Below, in pieces: positions 37,657 to 46,023 of a stretch of DNA of 64,000 nt; the stretch's first letter is position 1; the number at the start of each line of letters is the position of its first letter. Below the pieces are notes generated by a model that was not told where the DNA came from, did not search any database, and saw only the letters and a list, made by a program, of their open reading frames with translations. The stretch is taken from the NCBI RefSeq assembly GCF_918378365.1, contig NZ_OU912926.1:2294001-2358000 (forward strand). Direction: 5' to 3'. Position numbers and translations under genes: made by a program. Source of the DNA: Candidatus Nitrotoga arctica (GTDB lineage Bacteria > Pseudomonadota > Gammaproteobacteria > Burkholderiales > Gallionellaceae).

Positions 37657-38520
37657 ATGGCAGACGGTTTTTCCTATCACGAAGCATTCTCGCGCAATAT
37701 CGGCTGGGTAACCACCGGTGAGCAAGAGATATTGCGCAATAAAAGGATCGCCATTGCCGGCATGGGTGGCGTGGGCGGTTTCCATCTTTTAACGCTGGCA
37801 CGCCTTGGTGTCGAAAAATTTAACATCGCCGATCTCGACACATTTGAACTTGCCAACTTTAACCGGCAGGCCGGGGCAGGCATGTCTACCATAGATCGCC
37901 CAAAGGTAGAAGTTCTAGCTGAAATGGCGCGGGATATCAACCCGGAATGCAACTTGGCAATCTATCCACAAGGCGTGAACGAGGCCAACCTTCAGGCTTT
38001 CTTTCAGGATGTAGACCTCTATATTGACGGTCTCGATTTCTTCGCTTTCGATGCGCGCGAGCAGGTTTTCGCGCATTGCGCCCAACACAACATCCCTGCG
38101 GTAACTGTCGCCCCGCTAGGCATGGGCGCTGCCCTGCTCAACTTCATACCCGGCGGCATGAGCTTTGAAGACTACTTCCAAGTGGCTGGACGACCCGAGT
38201 TGGAGAAAGCCGTGCGCTTCCTGGTTGGCCTCGCCCCCACCCTGCTGCATCGGCATTACCTGGCGGACAAGACTCGCGTCAATCTCAAGGAACGTCGCGG
38301 CCCCTCCACCATCATGGCCTGCCAGCTCTGTGCCGGCGTTGCCGCCAGCGAAGCCCTCAAGATATTGCTCAATCGAGGCAAGGTATGGGCGGCACCCCAC
38401 GGCATCCAGTTCGACGGCTACCGCAACAGGCTGGCGCATACTTGGCGGCCGGGTGGCAACCGCAATCCTCTAAATCGCCTGGCCATCGCCATCGCCAGCC
38501 ATCATCTGGGGTTGGCCTGA
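37657..38520 (+). CDS. ThiF/MoeB-like E1-type adenylyltransferase
   Basis: A 287-residue E1-fold protein. The ATP-binding loop reads IAGMGGVGGFHLLTLARLG (about 32-50); DLDTFELANFNRQAG (about 58-72) holds the Asp and the Asn-x-x-Arg that bind ATP. These enzymes adenylate a C-terminal carboxylate or a small-molecule acid. One CxxC (ACQLCAG) is present near 228; the second zinc CxxC of ThiF/MoeB is not seen, and no catalytic Cys is obvious. The ATG at 37657 is taken as start; a TTG at 37648 is in frame. The next gene starts one base after its stop, so the two are coupled. Context with a FeeM-type synthase suggests activation of an acyl amino acid, which is inference. Confidence 0.85.
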   Translation: MADGFSYHEAFSRNIGWVTTGEQEILRNKRIAIAGMGGVGGFHLLTLARLGVEKFNIADLDTFELANFNRQAGAGMSTIDRPKVEVLAEMARDINPECNLAIYPQGVNEANLQAFFQDVDLYIDGLDFFAFDAREQVFAHCAQHNIPAVTVAPLGMGAALLNFIPGGMSFEDYFQVAGRPELEKAVRFLVGLAPTLLHRHYLADKTRVNLKERRGPSTIMACQLCAGVAASEALKILLNRGKVWAAPHGIQFDGYRNRLAHTWRPGGNRNPLNRLAIAIASHHLGLA

Positions 38521-38521
38521 C

Positions 38522-39577
38522 TTGAAACTCGATCAGGAGCAACTCAACTTCGTCCTAGAGAGCGCCATCCTGGCGCCCTCGGCGGACAACCATCATCGAA
38601 TCCGATTCCAATTTGTTGATAACACCATCCGAGTCTACTACACCCAGGCCGAACTCCCCCCACAAGGGGGCTACAAACAAGTGCTCGCGTTACTGTCACT
38701 AGGAGCCGTGTCGGAAAACCTTACAATTGCCGCCAGCCGCTTTGGCATAGGTACGGAAACGGTTCTATCGCCCGACCCGACACAGCCCGATCTCATCATG
38801 CAAATCCGTTTGAAAGCGGACCAGGCGGAAGTCGATCCCCTATGGCCGTGCATCCCTCTACGCCACACCAACCGTCGCGTGCACTTTCGCGGGCCCAGGA
38901 TGACTGACGCAGAGCGAAGTGAACTGGATGCTGCACGTACCTACCCCGCCTGCCAACTAGTCTGGCTGGATGAACCAATTCGGCGTAGACAAGCCCTCCG
39001 CCTCATGCGGCAGGCGGAAACCGAGCGCTTCCATAACCGCATCCTGCACGAAGAACTGTTCTCCGCCATCCGTTTCGACGTGGGTTGGCACAGAGCCTGC
39101 TCGGAAGGTCTGCCACCTGGCGCTTTGGGTGTGGAACCGCCGTTACGCGCCTTCTTCGCCCTGCTGCGCCACTGGCCTATCATGCGCCTAGCCAATCTGT
39201 TGGGGGCGCACCACATGCTGGGCTGGCGCGCATGCGACCTGCCTTGTCGGCTAGCGCCCCACCTAGGATTGCTGACTGTAAAAAATACCGACAATCAGTC
39301 CGTGTTTGACGCCGGGCGGTCATTCCAGCGCCTCTGGCTGGCTGCAACCAGTCAAGGTCGCGTCCTGCAGCCCATGCCCGCCTCGGCGCTTTATGCCTTG
39401 GATGGAGCACGAGCGGAGGGTATACCTGCAAAGTTGCAGTACGATCTGGCGGAAGGCTGGAAGTCCAGCCTAGGTGGGGCGATTCCATTGATGTTGTTCA
39501 GAATAGGATTTGCGAAGCCGTCATTGGTGGTGACGGGTCGCCGTGAAGCGAGCGACTATGTAGACACAGGATTATAA
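38522..39577 (+). CDS. Nitroreductase-fold FMN oxidoreductase-like protein
   Basis: A 351-residue protein starting with TTG at 38522, directly behind the ThiF-like gene. The N-terminal SAILAPSADNHHRIRFQF (about 11-28) is the FMN-binding signature of nitroreductase-type proteins, and CIPLRHTNRRVHFRGP (about 112-127) recalls the second flavin-contact segment of Acg-like double-domain members. The length of about 350 fits the longer Acg-like class rather than classical 200-residue nitroreductases. In peptide and acyl-amino-acid pathways related proteins act as dehydrogenases; here the substrate is unknown. The stop lies 17 bases before the 18-bp box and about 100 before the sigma-54 promoter of the PEP-CTERM gene. 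Confidence 0.75.
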   Translation: MKLDQEQLNFVLESAILAPSADNHHRIRFQFVDNTIRVYYTQAELPPQGGYKQVLALLSLGAVSENLTIAASRFGIGTETVLSPDPTQPDLIMQIRLKADQAEVDPLWPCIPLRHTNRRVHFRGPRMTDAERSELDAARTYPACQLVWLDEPIRRRQALRLMRQAETERFHNRILHEELFSAIRFDVGWHRACSEGLPPGALGVEPPLRAFFALLRHWPIMRLANLLGAHHMLGWRACDLPCRLAPHLGLLTVKNTDNQSVFDAGRSFQRLWLAATSQGRVLQPMPASALYALDGARAEGIPAKLQYDLAEGWKSSLGGAIPLMLFRIGFAKPSLVVTGRREASDYVDTGL

Positions 39578-39593
39578 GGATGAACCTACATAG

Positions 39594-39611
39594 TGTCGAA
39601 ATGTTTTACAC
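39594..39611 (+). promoter_or_regulatory. Candidate PrsR box upstream of the PEP-CTERM gene
   Basis: TGTCGAAATGTTTTACAC. It differs at two of 18 positions from a site ahead of the HPr-rel-A secreted-protein gene (52116-52133, minus strand) and has the same orientation relative to the promoter. It ends 62 bases before the -24 element, the usual range for a sigma-54 activator. A 9-bp inverted repeat ACTATGTAG/CTACATAGT (39555-39563, 39586-39594) adjoins it. Confidence 0.6.
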
Positions 39612-39672
39612 ATTGCCAACGATGAACTTTCTATAAATTCTCAATATATTGTTTTTAATACTTTATTAAAAG

Positions 39673-39689
39673 TGGCATGATATCTGCTT
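39673..39689 (+). promoter_or_regulatory. Sigma-54 promoter of the PEP-CTERM protein gene
   Basis: TGGCATGATATCTGCTT: -24 TGGCA, -12 TGC, with the 10-base GG-to-GC spacing required for sigma-54. It leaves a leader of about 95 bases before the ATG at 39796. Confidence 0.75.
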
Positions 39690-39795
39690 AGTATTAAAGG
39701 CAACCACATAATTCATCAGGTGATGCGTGGACGACAAAGCAAATTACCTTACACTTCGGTAAAGATCAACATTAACATAAAAGGAGAAACAAATA

Positions 39796-40668
39796 ATGTT
39801 TACACTACACAAGAAATTACTAATCGGCGTTGCGGGAATCGCGCTTGCCATGGGTGCCACCTCTCAAGCCGTGGCTGTCCCTACATTTACAGTCGATACG
39901 AGCGCAGTTGACGGAGGGGCCTCGAACTTAGTTACAGGAGATGCATTTCTAGGCACCTCGTCAGAACTAATACACTTTAATTCGACTACTACTATCTTAA
40001 CATCGTCATCTGCGAGCGGCTGGCTTAACTTCAGTGAGATAGATTTGACTAACGCACCCGTTGCCGCAATCGGAGTCCTTGGCACCTATAATCTCTTTCT
40101 CACCTTCAATCTGACGAATACGTGGAACGGCACTAATTACACCCTTGATACATTAAATTTTACCGTGTACGGTAATTCGCTGAATGGGACGGCCGGAGAC
40201 ATGTTCACGAACGCAAGCGCCGCCGGAACCGGTACGGAAGCTACGCACACCTATGTTGCCGGGACCGAAGTAGTGCTCGGCACAGGGGAATTGGTTAATG
40301 GGACCGCTGTATTAAATAGCGGTGGCGCCGCCCTGAACGCGCTTACGTCTTTTGAGGTTTGCAACGGCGTTGGTACAGCTCAAGATGGTCTTGGCGGATC
40401 GAAAACGAACTCGGCCTGCACAGGCAATACGGGTAGCCTGTATTTTTCCAGCCCAAATCCTTTCTATAGTCTTGCGTTTAATTCGTTTAATAATACCGCC
40501 AATGGAACCACTTATGGAACAGATGCTAGTGGTAACATAATTACGGCGGTCAATGCCGCTCATGGCAATGTGACCTTTCAATCGGTGCCCGAACCCGAAA
40601 CCTTGGCGTTGTTGGGTGTTGGGTTGTTAGGCATGGGTGTTTCATTGCGCAAGCGTAAATTTTCCTAA
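39796..40668 (+). CDS. PEP-CTERM sorting-domain protein
   Basis: A 290-residue exported substrate of the exosortase system. The N-terminal signal peptide is MFTLHKKLLIGVAGIALAMG with cleavage near AVA-VP. The body is rich in Thr, Asn, Ser and Gly and has few charged residues, typical of PEP-CTERM proteins. The C-terminal sorting signal is complete: VPEPETLALLGVGLLGMG, then a basic tail RKRKFS. Family knowledge: exosortase cleaves near the PEP motif and the protein goes to the outer surface or matrix. The exosortase gene is not in this window. AAGGAG precedes the ATG. A sigma-54 promoter and the candidate PrsR box lie upstream and a strong terminator downstream, so it is a single-gene unit. 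Confidence 0.96.
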   Translation: MFTLHKKLLIGVAGIALAMGATSQAVAVPTFTVDTSAVDGGASNLVTGDAFLGTSSELIHFNSTTTILTSSSASGWLNFSEIDLTNAPVAAIGVLGTYNLFLTFNLTNTWNGTNYTLDTLNFTVYGNSLNGTAGDMFTNASAAGTGTEATHTYVAGTEVVLGTGELVNGTAVLNSGGAALNALTSFEVCNGVGTAQDGLGGSKTNSACTGNTGSLYFSSPNPFYSLAFNSFNNTANGTTYGTDASGNIITAVNAAHGNVTFQSVPEPETLALLGVGLLGMGVSLRKRKFS

Positions 40669-40718
40669 TTATCAGAATATTTGGCCTTAAACCTAAGGTT
40701 TGATAGCAACACTTAAAT

Positions 40719-40746
40719 CCCGCCTGCTTGTCAGGCGGGGTTTTTT
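40719..40746 (+). terminator. Intrinsic terminator after the PEP-CTERM gene
   Basis: An eight-base GC stem CCCGCCTG/CAGGCGGG with a 5-base loop, followed by six T residues. It is the strongest terminator in the window and lies 51 bases after the PEP-CTERM stop. Confidence 0.9.
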
Positions 40747-40762
40747 AATTTATAAAGCCTTT

Positions 40763-41638
40763 ATGCCCAATCTCGCTCTGATCACTACTTTTCTGCGCGA
40801 GCTTATTGTAGAGCGCACACTCCCCCGTGAGCCCGAGCCGGATTTGGTCATGGACGACCCGGATCAGGTGGCAGCATATGTGGAGGCAGGGCGCATCGAC
40901 GGGGTTATGGCCGCGTCTTATTTGTTTCATACCGCTCGCGTCAGTCAGGTGATCCAAGGCTGCGACACCGTTCTTGACCTTGGATGTGGACCTGCCACCC
41001 AACTCGCCCAGATCGCTGGTATGAATCCGGATATCCGCTTCACCGGAATCGATCTCTCTTCCACTATGCTGGCGAATGCGGAAAAGCACGCGGCATCATT
41101 GGGTTTGGCTAATATCCAGCTTCGTCAAGGGGACATCACTAAATTGGAAGGTATCGCTGACCACAGCATAGATGCAGTGATCAGCACCATGGCGTTACAC
41201 CACCTCCCTACCCTGCAACAACTGGAAGACTGCTTTGCATCCATCCGTCGTGTCCTAAAGCCGGGCGGCGCGCTATACCTGACGGATTTTGGCCGGTTGA
41301 AATCACTGAAGTCGGCGATCTTTTTTGCCTACTTGAACGCCAAACACCAGCCTCACCTCTTTTCGCTGGACTATGAGCGTTCCCTGCGCGCTGCCTTCCT
41401 GAAGGAGGAGTTCGAGGCTTTGGCTACCAAGCATTTTCCGCCTGAGGTCAGGGTGGTATCGACCTTTAAGGTACCCTTCCTAATGATTATCAAGACGGCT
41501 GATCAGCCTCTGCAGGAACACCTGCGACAACGATTTATAATCATGCGCAAGGCTCTCAAACCCCGCTATCGACGTGACTTGAACGACATGCGCACCTTTT
41601 TCGCTTTAGGCGGATTACACAATGACCCCTTTGCATGA
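40763..41638 (+). CDS. Class I SAM-dependent methyltransferase
   Basis: A 291-residue methyltransferase. Motif I reads VLDLGCGPATQLAQIAG (about 72-88), followed by FTGIDLSSTMLANAEKHA (about 94-111), a motif II-like GDITKLEGI and the motif IV-like SIDAVISTMALHHLP (about 136-150). The start at 40763 is preferred because an upstream in-frame ATG at 40700 would put the PEP-CTERM terminator inside the coding region. That leaves only 16 bases between terminator and start, with a weak ribosome site, so expression must come from read-through or an embedded promoter. The C-terminal half (about 190-291) is helical and Arg-rich. Substrate unknown. Confidence 0.85.
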   Translation: MPNLALITTFLRELIVERTLPREPEPDLVMDDPDQVAAYVEAGRIDGVMAASYLFHTARVSQVIQGCDTVLDLGCGPATQLAQIAGMNPDIRFTGIDLSSTMLANAEKHAASLGLANIQLRQGDITKLEGIADHSIDAVISTMALHHLPTLQQLEDCFASIRRVLKPGGALYLTDFGRLKSLKSAIFFAYLNAKHQPHLFSLDYERSLRAAFLKEEFEALATKHFPPEVRVVSTFKVPFLMIIKTADQPLQEHLRQRFIIMRKALKPRYRRDLNDMRTFFALGGLHNDPFA

Positions 41639-41754
41639 CAGCTAGCTGCTGGACTTGCAAAGAAAGAGGCAGGTCTTACATAGCGTTTTTGATGACATAG
41701 TCTTCTACTATGGGCTCGTCCACTCCGACTTGAGTTTCCAGATACATCTACCAT

Positions 41755-41945
41755 GTTATTATTAGCGCACACGGCAACGCACGGAATGCAGTATTTTCTC
41801 GATTATGAAGACCGAGAATATTTTTTCTCTGTCTCAGCGAAGTGATAATGCCTTTTGGCTGGGTGTGTCACGCGTATTGCCTGATGGAAAATCACTATCA
41901 TCTGCTTATCGAAACACCTGAAGGCAATCTGTCGCTGGGCACCTC
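41755..41945 (+). pseudogene. Decayed RAYT (REP-associated tyrosine transposase) fragment
   Basis: Two frames carry pieces of a Y1/RAYT transposase. The first (to a TGA at 41843) reads YFLDYEDREYFFSVSAK; the second reads FGWVCHAYCLMENHYHLLIE followed by TPEGNLSLG, including the HUH motif (NHYH). A frameshift separates them and both ends are missing, so the gene is dead. RAYTs mobilise palindromic repeats. Confidence 0.75.
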
Positions 41946-42876
41946 TGTTGAGCCGTGCCAAATCATCGAAGGACTATGGCCCCTGATCTCCATCTTTTGG
42001 CGGTAAACCGGCAAAGCATGACGCACCGCTTCTGTTTATAAAACGTGCTCCATCTGCGCCCCTAGGACGAGCCAAGCCCATTCCTCAGGTTCAAGACTAA
42101 CAATCGTGTGTCGCATGATTCAATTCCATATGATATGGCTATGTCGTAGTTATTTGTTTGTTCTTGGTAACCATTTAATTATGAATAATTTTTCGTTAGT
42201 CACAAGAACGTCTACGCCTATTATTTATAGATATTTAGTAAATTCTTAAATCAAATTCAACAGCTAATTGCGACATAGCCTATGATATCAATATCGCAAA
42301 CATGATATAACCTAAAAAGTGAGAGGCGAAACTGGACATAACATTTTTGATCAGAGTAAGAGCTATGATGACGAAACTTGGCCCCTTTTAGGGTGGGTGT
42401 ATCCTAAGGATGAGCGTAAGGTTTTTCGATACATTTCAATAAAGCACTCCGTGGCGCGCCAACCTTCACCTCAAGAGAAGAAATTGAAATCAAAGAGATT
42501 AAACTAAAGTTAACTTAGCTGTCTTAAGTTAACCTGATTAGCCACAATGTTCAGCCACAGAATTTCATTACCCGGCATAGATGAAAAACCTTTGAAACTT
42601 CACCTTGTTAATCCAAATTTCACATCGCCTTTCGTCGGAATGCGCATATCTTGCTCCTCTTCAGGCTTGTCGATTGCGGTGGCTGAACTTCATGGCTAAT
42701 CAGGTAAGTTAAAGATTCATCCATATGTTCCGAATATAAAGTAAGTTACTCACTTATAAATCAACAATCCGAGGCAATAATAATGCCTCTCAAACCGGCT
42801 TGGTATAAAGCAGGCTGGTTTCAACATTATCAACTTTTGAGTAATTGCCAGACGTATGATTAACAAAGAGGTCAGC
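41946..42876. other. Long intergenic region before the RND-type operon
   Basis: About 930 bases. The first part may be further transposase debris. A 62-codon ORF at 42319-42507 starts with GTG, lacks a clear ribosome site and resembles nothing known, so I do not call it. A GG-N10-GC pair occurs near 42802-42819 but matches sigma-54 poorly elsewhere. No RNA gene or strong terminator seen. Confidence 0.35.
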
Positions 42877-45800
42877 ATGCAACGCTACATAGAATGGATT
42901 ATTCGCTACCGATTCGTAGTCATTGCTTTGACGTTAGTAATCACCATTGCGGCAGTCATTCAGGCAAAAAATCTAAAGATCATTATTGATCCTAATACCA
43001 TGCTTCCACAGTCTCATCCCTATGTGACGACGAGCAACCAGGTTGAAAATATTTTTGGGTCGAAGTATATTGTTATGATAGGGGTTACTCCAAAAGAGGG
43101 CGATATCTATCAGCCTGCCGTGTTGGAAAAAATTCAGCATATGACGGCAGCTTTTCTCCAAACACCCGGCATAGTTAAAGAAAATTTGCTCAGTCTTTCC
43201 TCAAAGCGCACCAAAAATATTGTTGGTACGGCAGAAGGCATGGAAGTCAAACAACTTATGCCGAACGCCCCAACTACAGTCGCACAACTGACGGAACTGC
43301 GCCTGGCGGTCGCAAAAAACCCTGTGTATATTAATTCTATTGTATCTACAAATGGAAAAACGGCAGCCATTCTCGTGGAGTTTAAAGACGAGGCGGGAGG
43401 TTTCCGGGCTATCATGAACAAGGTGGAGGCCATCGTTGAGCAAGAGCGAGACCCGCGGTTTGAAATCAACGTGGGCGGATTGCCAAGTTTTCTCGCCAGC
43501 ATAGAAACTTACTCAGAGCGCATGGCATTTCTCTTTCCAATTGCCATTCTGATTTTGGGGTTGGTACTTTTTGAAGCGTTCCGAACGAAGCAAGGACTTA
43601 TTTTGCCGCTGGCTACAGCAACTCTTGCTGTAGCTTGGGGGGTCGGTGTGATGGGAGCTTTGGGTATTCCGATGGATGTATTTAATTCCGCCACCCCCAT
43701 CTTGATCCTGGCGGTGGCAACAGGTCATGCGGTACAGATGCTTAAGCGTTATTACGAAGAGTATTTCCGCTTGCGTGAAACAACGGGGCTTTCCCTCAAG
43801 GACGCGAATAATCAAGCAGTCATTGCCTCTCTTGTCCGCGTTGGACCTGTCATGATAGCTGCTGGAGTGGTCGCCTCATTGGGTTTTTTTTCCTTGGTGG
43901 TATTTAAAATCAGCACGGTACGCACTTTCGGGATTTTTACCGGCATTGGAGTGCTAGCTGCCTTGGTTCTGGAAATGACTTTTATCCCGGCGTTACGTTC
44001 AATTCTTTCACCACCCAATGATGCTGAAAGAAAGCGCGAGAAAAATAGGCGGATCTGGGACAAAGCAACAGGAGCGATGGCAAACTGGGTAACTGGCCCC
44101 AACCGACGCAGGGTGTACAGTGGTGTTTTGCTCTTAATAATTGTTGCCATGATTGGTATGGACAGGGTAGTGATGGATAACTCTATCAAGAGTTATTTCT
44201 CACCTGACCTGATTTTCGAAAAAGACGATAAGGCGTTGAATGAACACCTGGGCGGTACCAATACGCTGTATTTGCTGGTTGAAGGCGCAAGCGACGACGC
44301 CATTAAAAACCCAAAAATACTTCAGGCGATGGAGGATCTGCAACGTTTTCTTGAAAAACAGCCCTATGTCGGCAAGACTGTTTCATTAGCCGATTTTATC
44401 AAGCGCATGAATCAGGCAATGCATGGCGATGATCCCGCTTATTTCAAAATTCCGGAAAGCCAGGAATTGATATCTCAATATTTATTACTCTACTCGATGT
44501 CCGGCGGACCGGGCGATTTTGATTCCTATGTCGATTATGGATACCGCTCTGCCAATCTGACGGTATTTCTGAAAACAGACAGCAGCGCCTACATAGAAAC
44601 ACTGGTCGAAAAAATTAATGCGTTCACAGCGGTGAATTTTGATAAAAATGTGCATATCGGCATCGGTGGCAGCGTACCACAAGGTGCGGCACTGAATGAA
44701 GTCATGGTTTACGGGAAGATACTTAACATTCTGCAAATCGCCGTTGTTGTTTTCATTATTTCAAGCCTGATTTTCCGATCCTTGGTGGCCGGGATGCTGG
44801 TTCTTCTTCCTCTTGTGGTTGCTGTTCTAACTAACTTTGGCCTTATGGGGTGGAGTGGAATCCCGTTAAATACTTCGACTTCGCTTATCTCGGCAATGGC
44901 CGTTGGGATAGGGGCAGATTACGCAATCTATCTGATTTATAGGTTACGCGAAGAACTCATGATGGGAGTTGACGAAATCACCGCTGTGCGGAACGTTATT
45001 GCAACAGCTGGACAGGCAATCCTCTTTGTTGCGATCGCGGTCTCAGCTGGTTATGGAGTACTCTTGTTATCATTCGGTTTCAATCTGCATAAGTGGCTGG
45101 CCATCCTGGTTGCTACGGCTATGGTCATGAGTTCGCTGTCTGCACTGCTGCTTATTCCCGCACTTATTCTTACATTTCGCCCAAATTTTATTTTCAGGAG
45201 AATTGCTGTGAAAAATACCCCACTGATTGCTTCTATCACTGTATTGTCACTAACCTTAGGCTTATCAATGCAGCCCCACAATGTCTGGGCAGCCGAACCC
45301 GATCTGACCCAGATCATGGAAAAGAATTTCGTCGTTTCCAAGGTTTTGGATTCAGTGGCTAATGCCACGTTTACCCTAATCAATAAGACTGGTCAGGAAC
45401 GGATTCGAAAGACTTTTGGCACGACCAAGCTTCAGGAAATCGGGAATGACACTATGCGTATGACGCGGTTCTTGTCACCACCGGATGTGAAAGGAACGGT
45501 GTCGCTGCTGATTGAACATGCCAATAAGGATGATGACATCTGGATTTATTTACCCGCGCTAAAAAAGGTACGACGCCTTGTTTCTAACAACAAAAAAGAT
45601 AGTTTTATGGGCACGGATTTTACTTATGCTGACGTGATTGGTTATAAGGTAGGTGAATGGAATTACAAGCTGCTGAAAGAGGAGCTGGTGGACGGGCAGC
45701 CCTGTTATGTCGTCGAAGCATTACCCAAAAATGACGCCATTAGAACCAGCAATGGCTACTCGAAACGTATCGGCTGGCTACGTAAGGACAATCTGATGGC

Positions 45801-46023
45801 AGTGAAAATGGAATATTGGGATGAGGCAGGGCAGATGTTGAAAACCTCGACTTACACCGATATTCAATTGGTAGACCAGAAGCGGGGCAAGTGGCAAGCC
45901 ATGCACCTTGAAGCAAGTAACATCCAGACCGGCCACCGCACAGTGATTAAATTCGATAACTTCAAGGCGAACCAGCAGGTAAAGGATGAGTTCTTTACTA
46001 CACGGTACATGGAAAAAGAATAA
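42877..46023 (+). CDS. RND/MMPL-type exporter fused in frame to a LolA-like outer-membrane lipoprotein-sorting protein
   Basis: A 1048-residue protein starting at ATG 42877 (AGAGG six bases upstream; an ATG at 42856 is weaker). Residues 1-777 form an RND/MMPL exporter: helix 1 (about 9-30), a periplasmic domain, helices about 210-385, a second periplasmic domain and helices about 620-770. Residues 778-1048 start with a second signal-peptide-like stretch (VKNTPLIASITVLSLTLGLS ... NVWA-AE) and continue as the LolA-like domain: LIEHANKDDDIWIYLPALKK, DFTYADVIGYKVGEWNYKLL and KMEYWDEAGQ. In relatives these are normally two adjacent genes. Here no stop codon separates them, yet an internal ribosome site and GTG (45208) remain. 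It overlaps the next gene by 1 base (TAATG). Probably transports lipids or hopanoid-like cargo to the outer membrane (inference). Confidence 0.88.
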   Translation: MQRYIEWIIRYRFVVIALTLVITIAAVIQAKNLKIIIDPNTMLPQSHPYVTTSNQVENIFGSKYIVMIGVTPKEGDIYQPAVLEKIQHMTAAFLQTPGIVKENLLSLSSKRTKNIVGTAEGMEVKQLMPNAPTTVAQLTELRLAVAKNPVYINSIVSTNGKTAAILVEFKDEAGGFRAIMNKVEAIVEQERDPRFEINVGGLPSFLASIETYSERMAFLFPIAILILGLVLFEAFRTKQGLILPLATATLAVAWGVGVMGALGIPMDVFNSATPILILAVATGHAVQMLKRYYEEYFRLRETTGLSLKDANNQAVIASLVRVGPVMIAAGVVASLGFFSLVVFKISTVRTFGIFTGIGVLAALVLEMTFIPALRSILSPPNDAERKREKNRRIWDKATGAMANWVTGPNRRRVYSGVLLLIIVAMIGMDRVVMDNSIKSYFSPDLIFEKDDKALNEHLGGTNTLYLLVEGASDDAIKNPKILQAMEDLQRFLEKQPYVGKTVSLADFIKRMNQAMHGDDPAYFKIPESQELISQYLLLYSMSGGPGDFDSYVDYGYRSANLTVFLKTDSSAYIETLVEKINAFTAVNFDKNVHIGIGGSVPQGAALNEVMVYGKILNILQIAVVVFIISSLIFRSLVAGMLVLLPLVVAVLTNFGLMGWSGIPLNTSTSLISAMAVGIGADYAIYLIYRLREELMMGVDEITAVRNVIATAGQAILFVAIAVSAGYGVLLLSFGFNLHKWLAILVATAMVMSSLSALLLIPALILTFRPNFIFRRIAVKNTPLIASITVLSLTLGLSMQPHNVWAAEPDLTQIMEKNFVVSKVLDSVANATFTLINKTGQERIRKTFGTTKLQEIGNDTMRMTRFLSPPDVKGTVSLLIEHANKDDDIWIYLPALKKVRRLVSNNKKDSFMGTDFTYADVIGYKVGEWNYKLLKEELVDGQPCYVVEALPKNDAIRTSNGYSKRIGWLRKDNLMAVKMEYWDEAGQMLKTSTYTDIQLVDQKRGKWQAMHLEASNIQTGHRTVIKFDNFKANQQVKDEFFTTRYMEKE
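45196..45210 (+). promoter_or_regulatory. Internal ribosome-binding site and GTG start of the LolA-like domain
   Basis: AGGAG at 45196-45200 is followed at seven bases by GTG at 45208, in frame with the surrounding gene. Translation from here would give a 271-residue protein with a complete Sec signal peptide cleaved near NVWA-AE. It marks the ancestral gene boundary and may still be used. Confidence 0.65.

Noticed and set aside
42319..42507. 62-codon ORF in the gap before the RND-type gene
   Set aside because: GTG start without a ribosome site, no recognisable domain, and surrounded by decayed transposase sequence.
42802..42819. A GG-N10-GC pair (TTGGTATAAAGCAGGCTG) ahead of the RND-type operon
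   Set aside because: Spacing fits sigma-54, but the flanking -24 and -12 bases match the consensus poorly and there is no PrsR box upstream.
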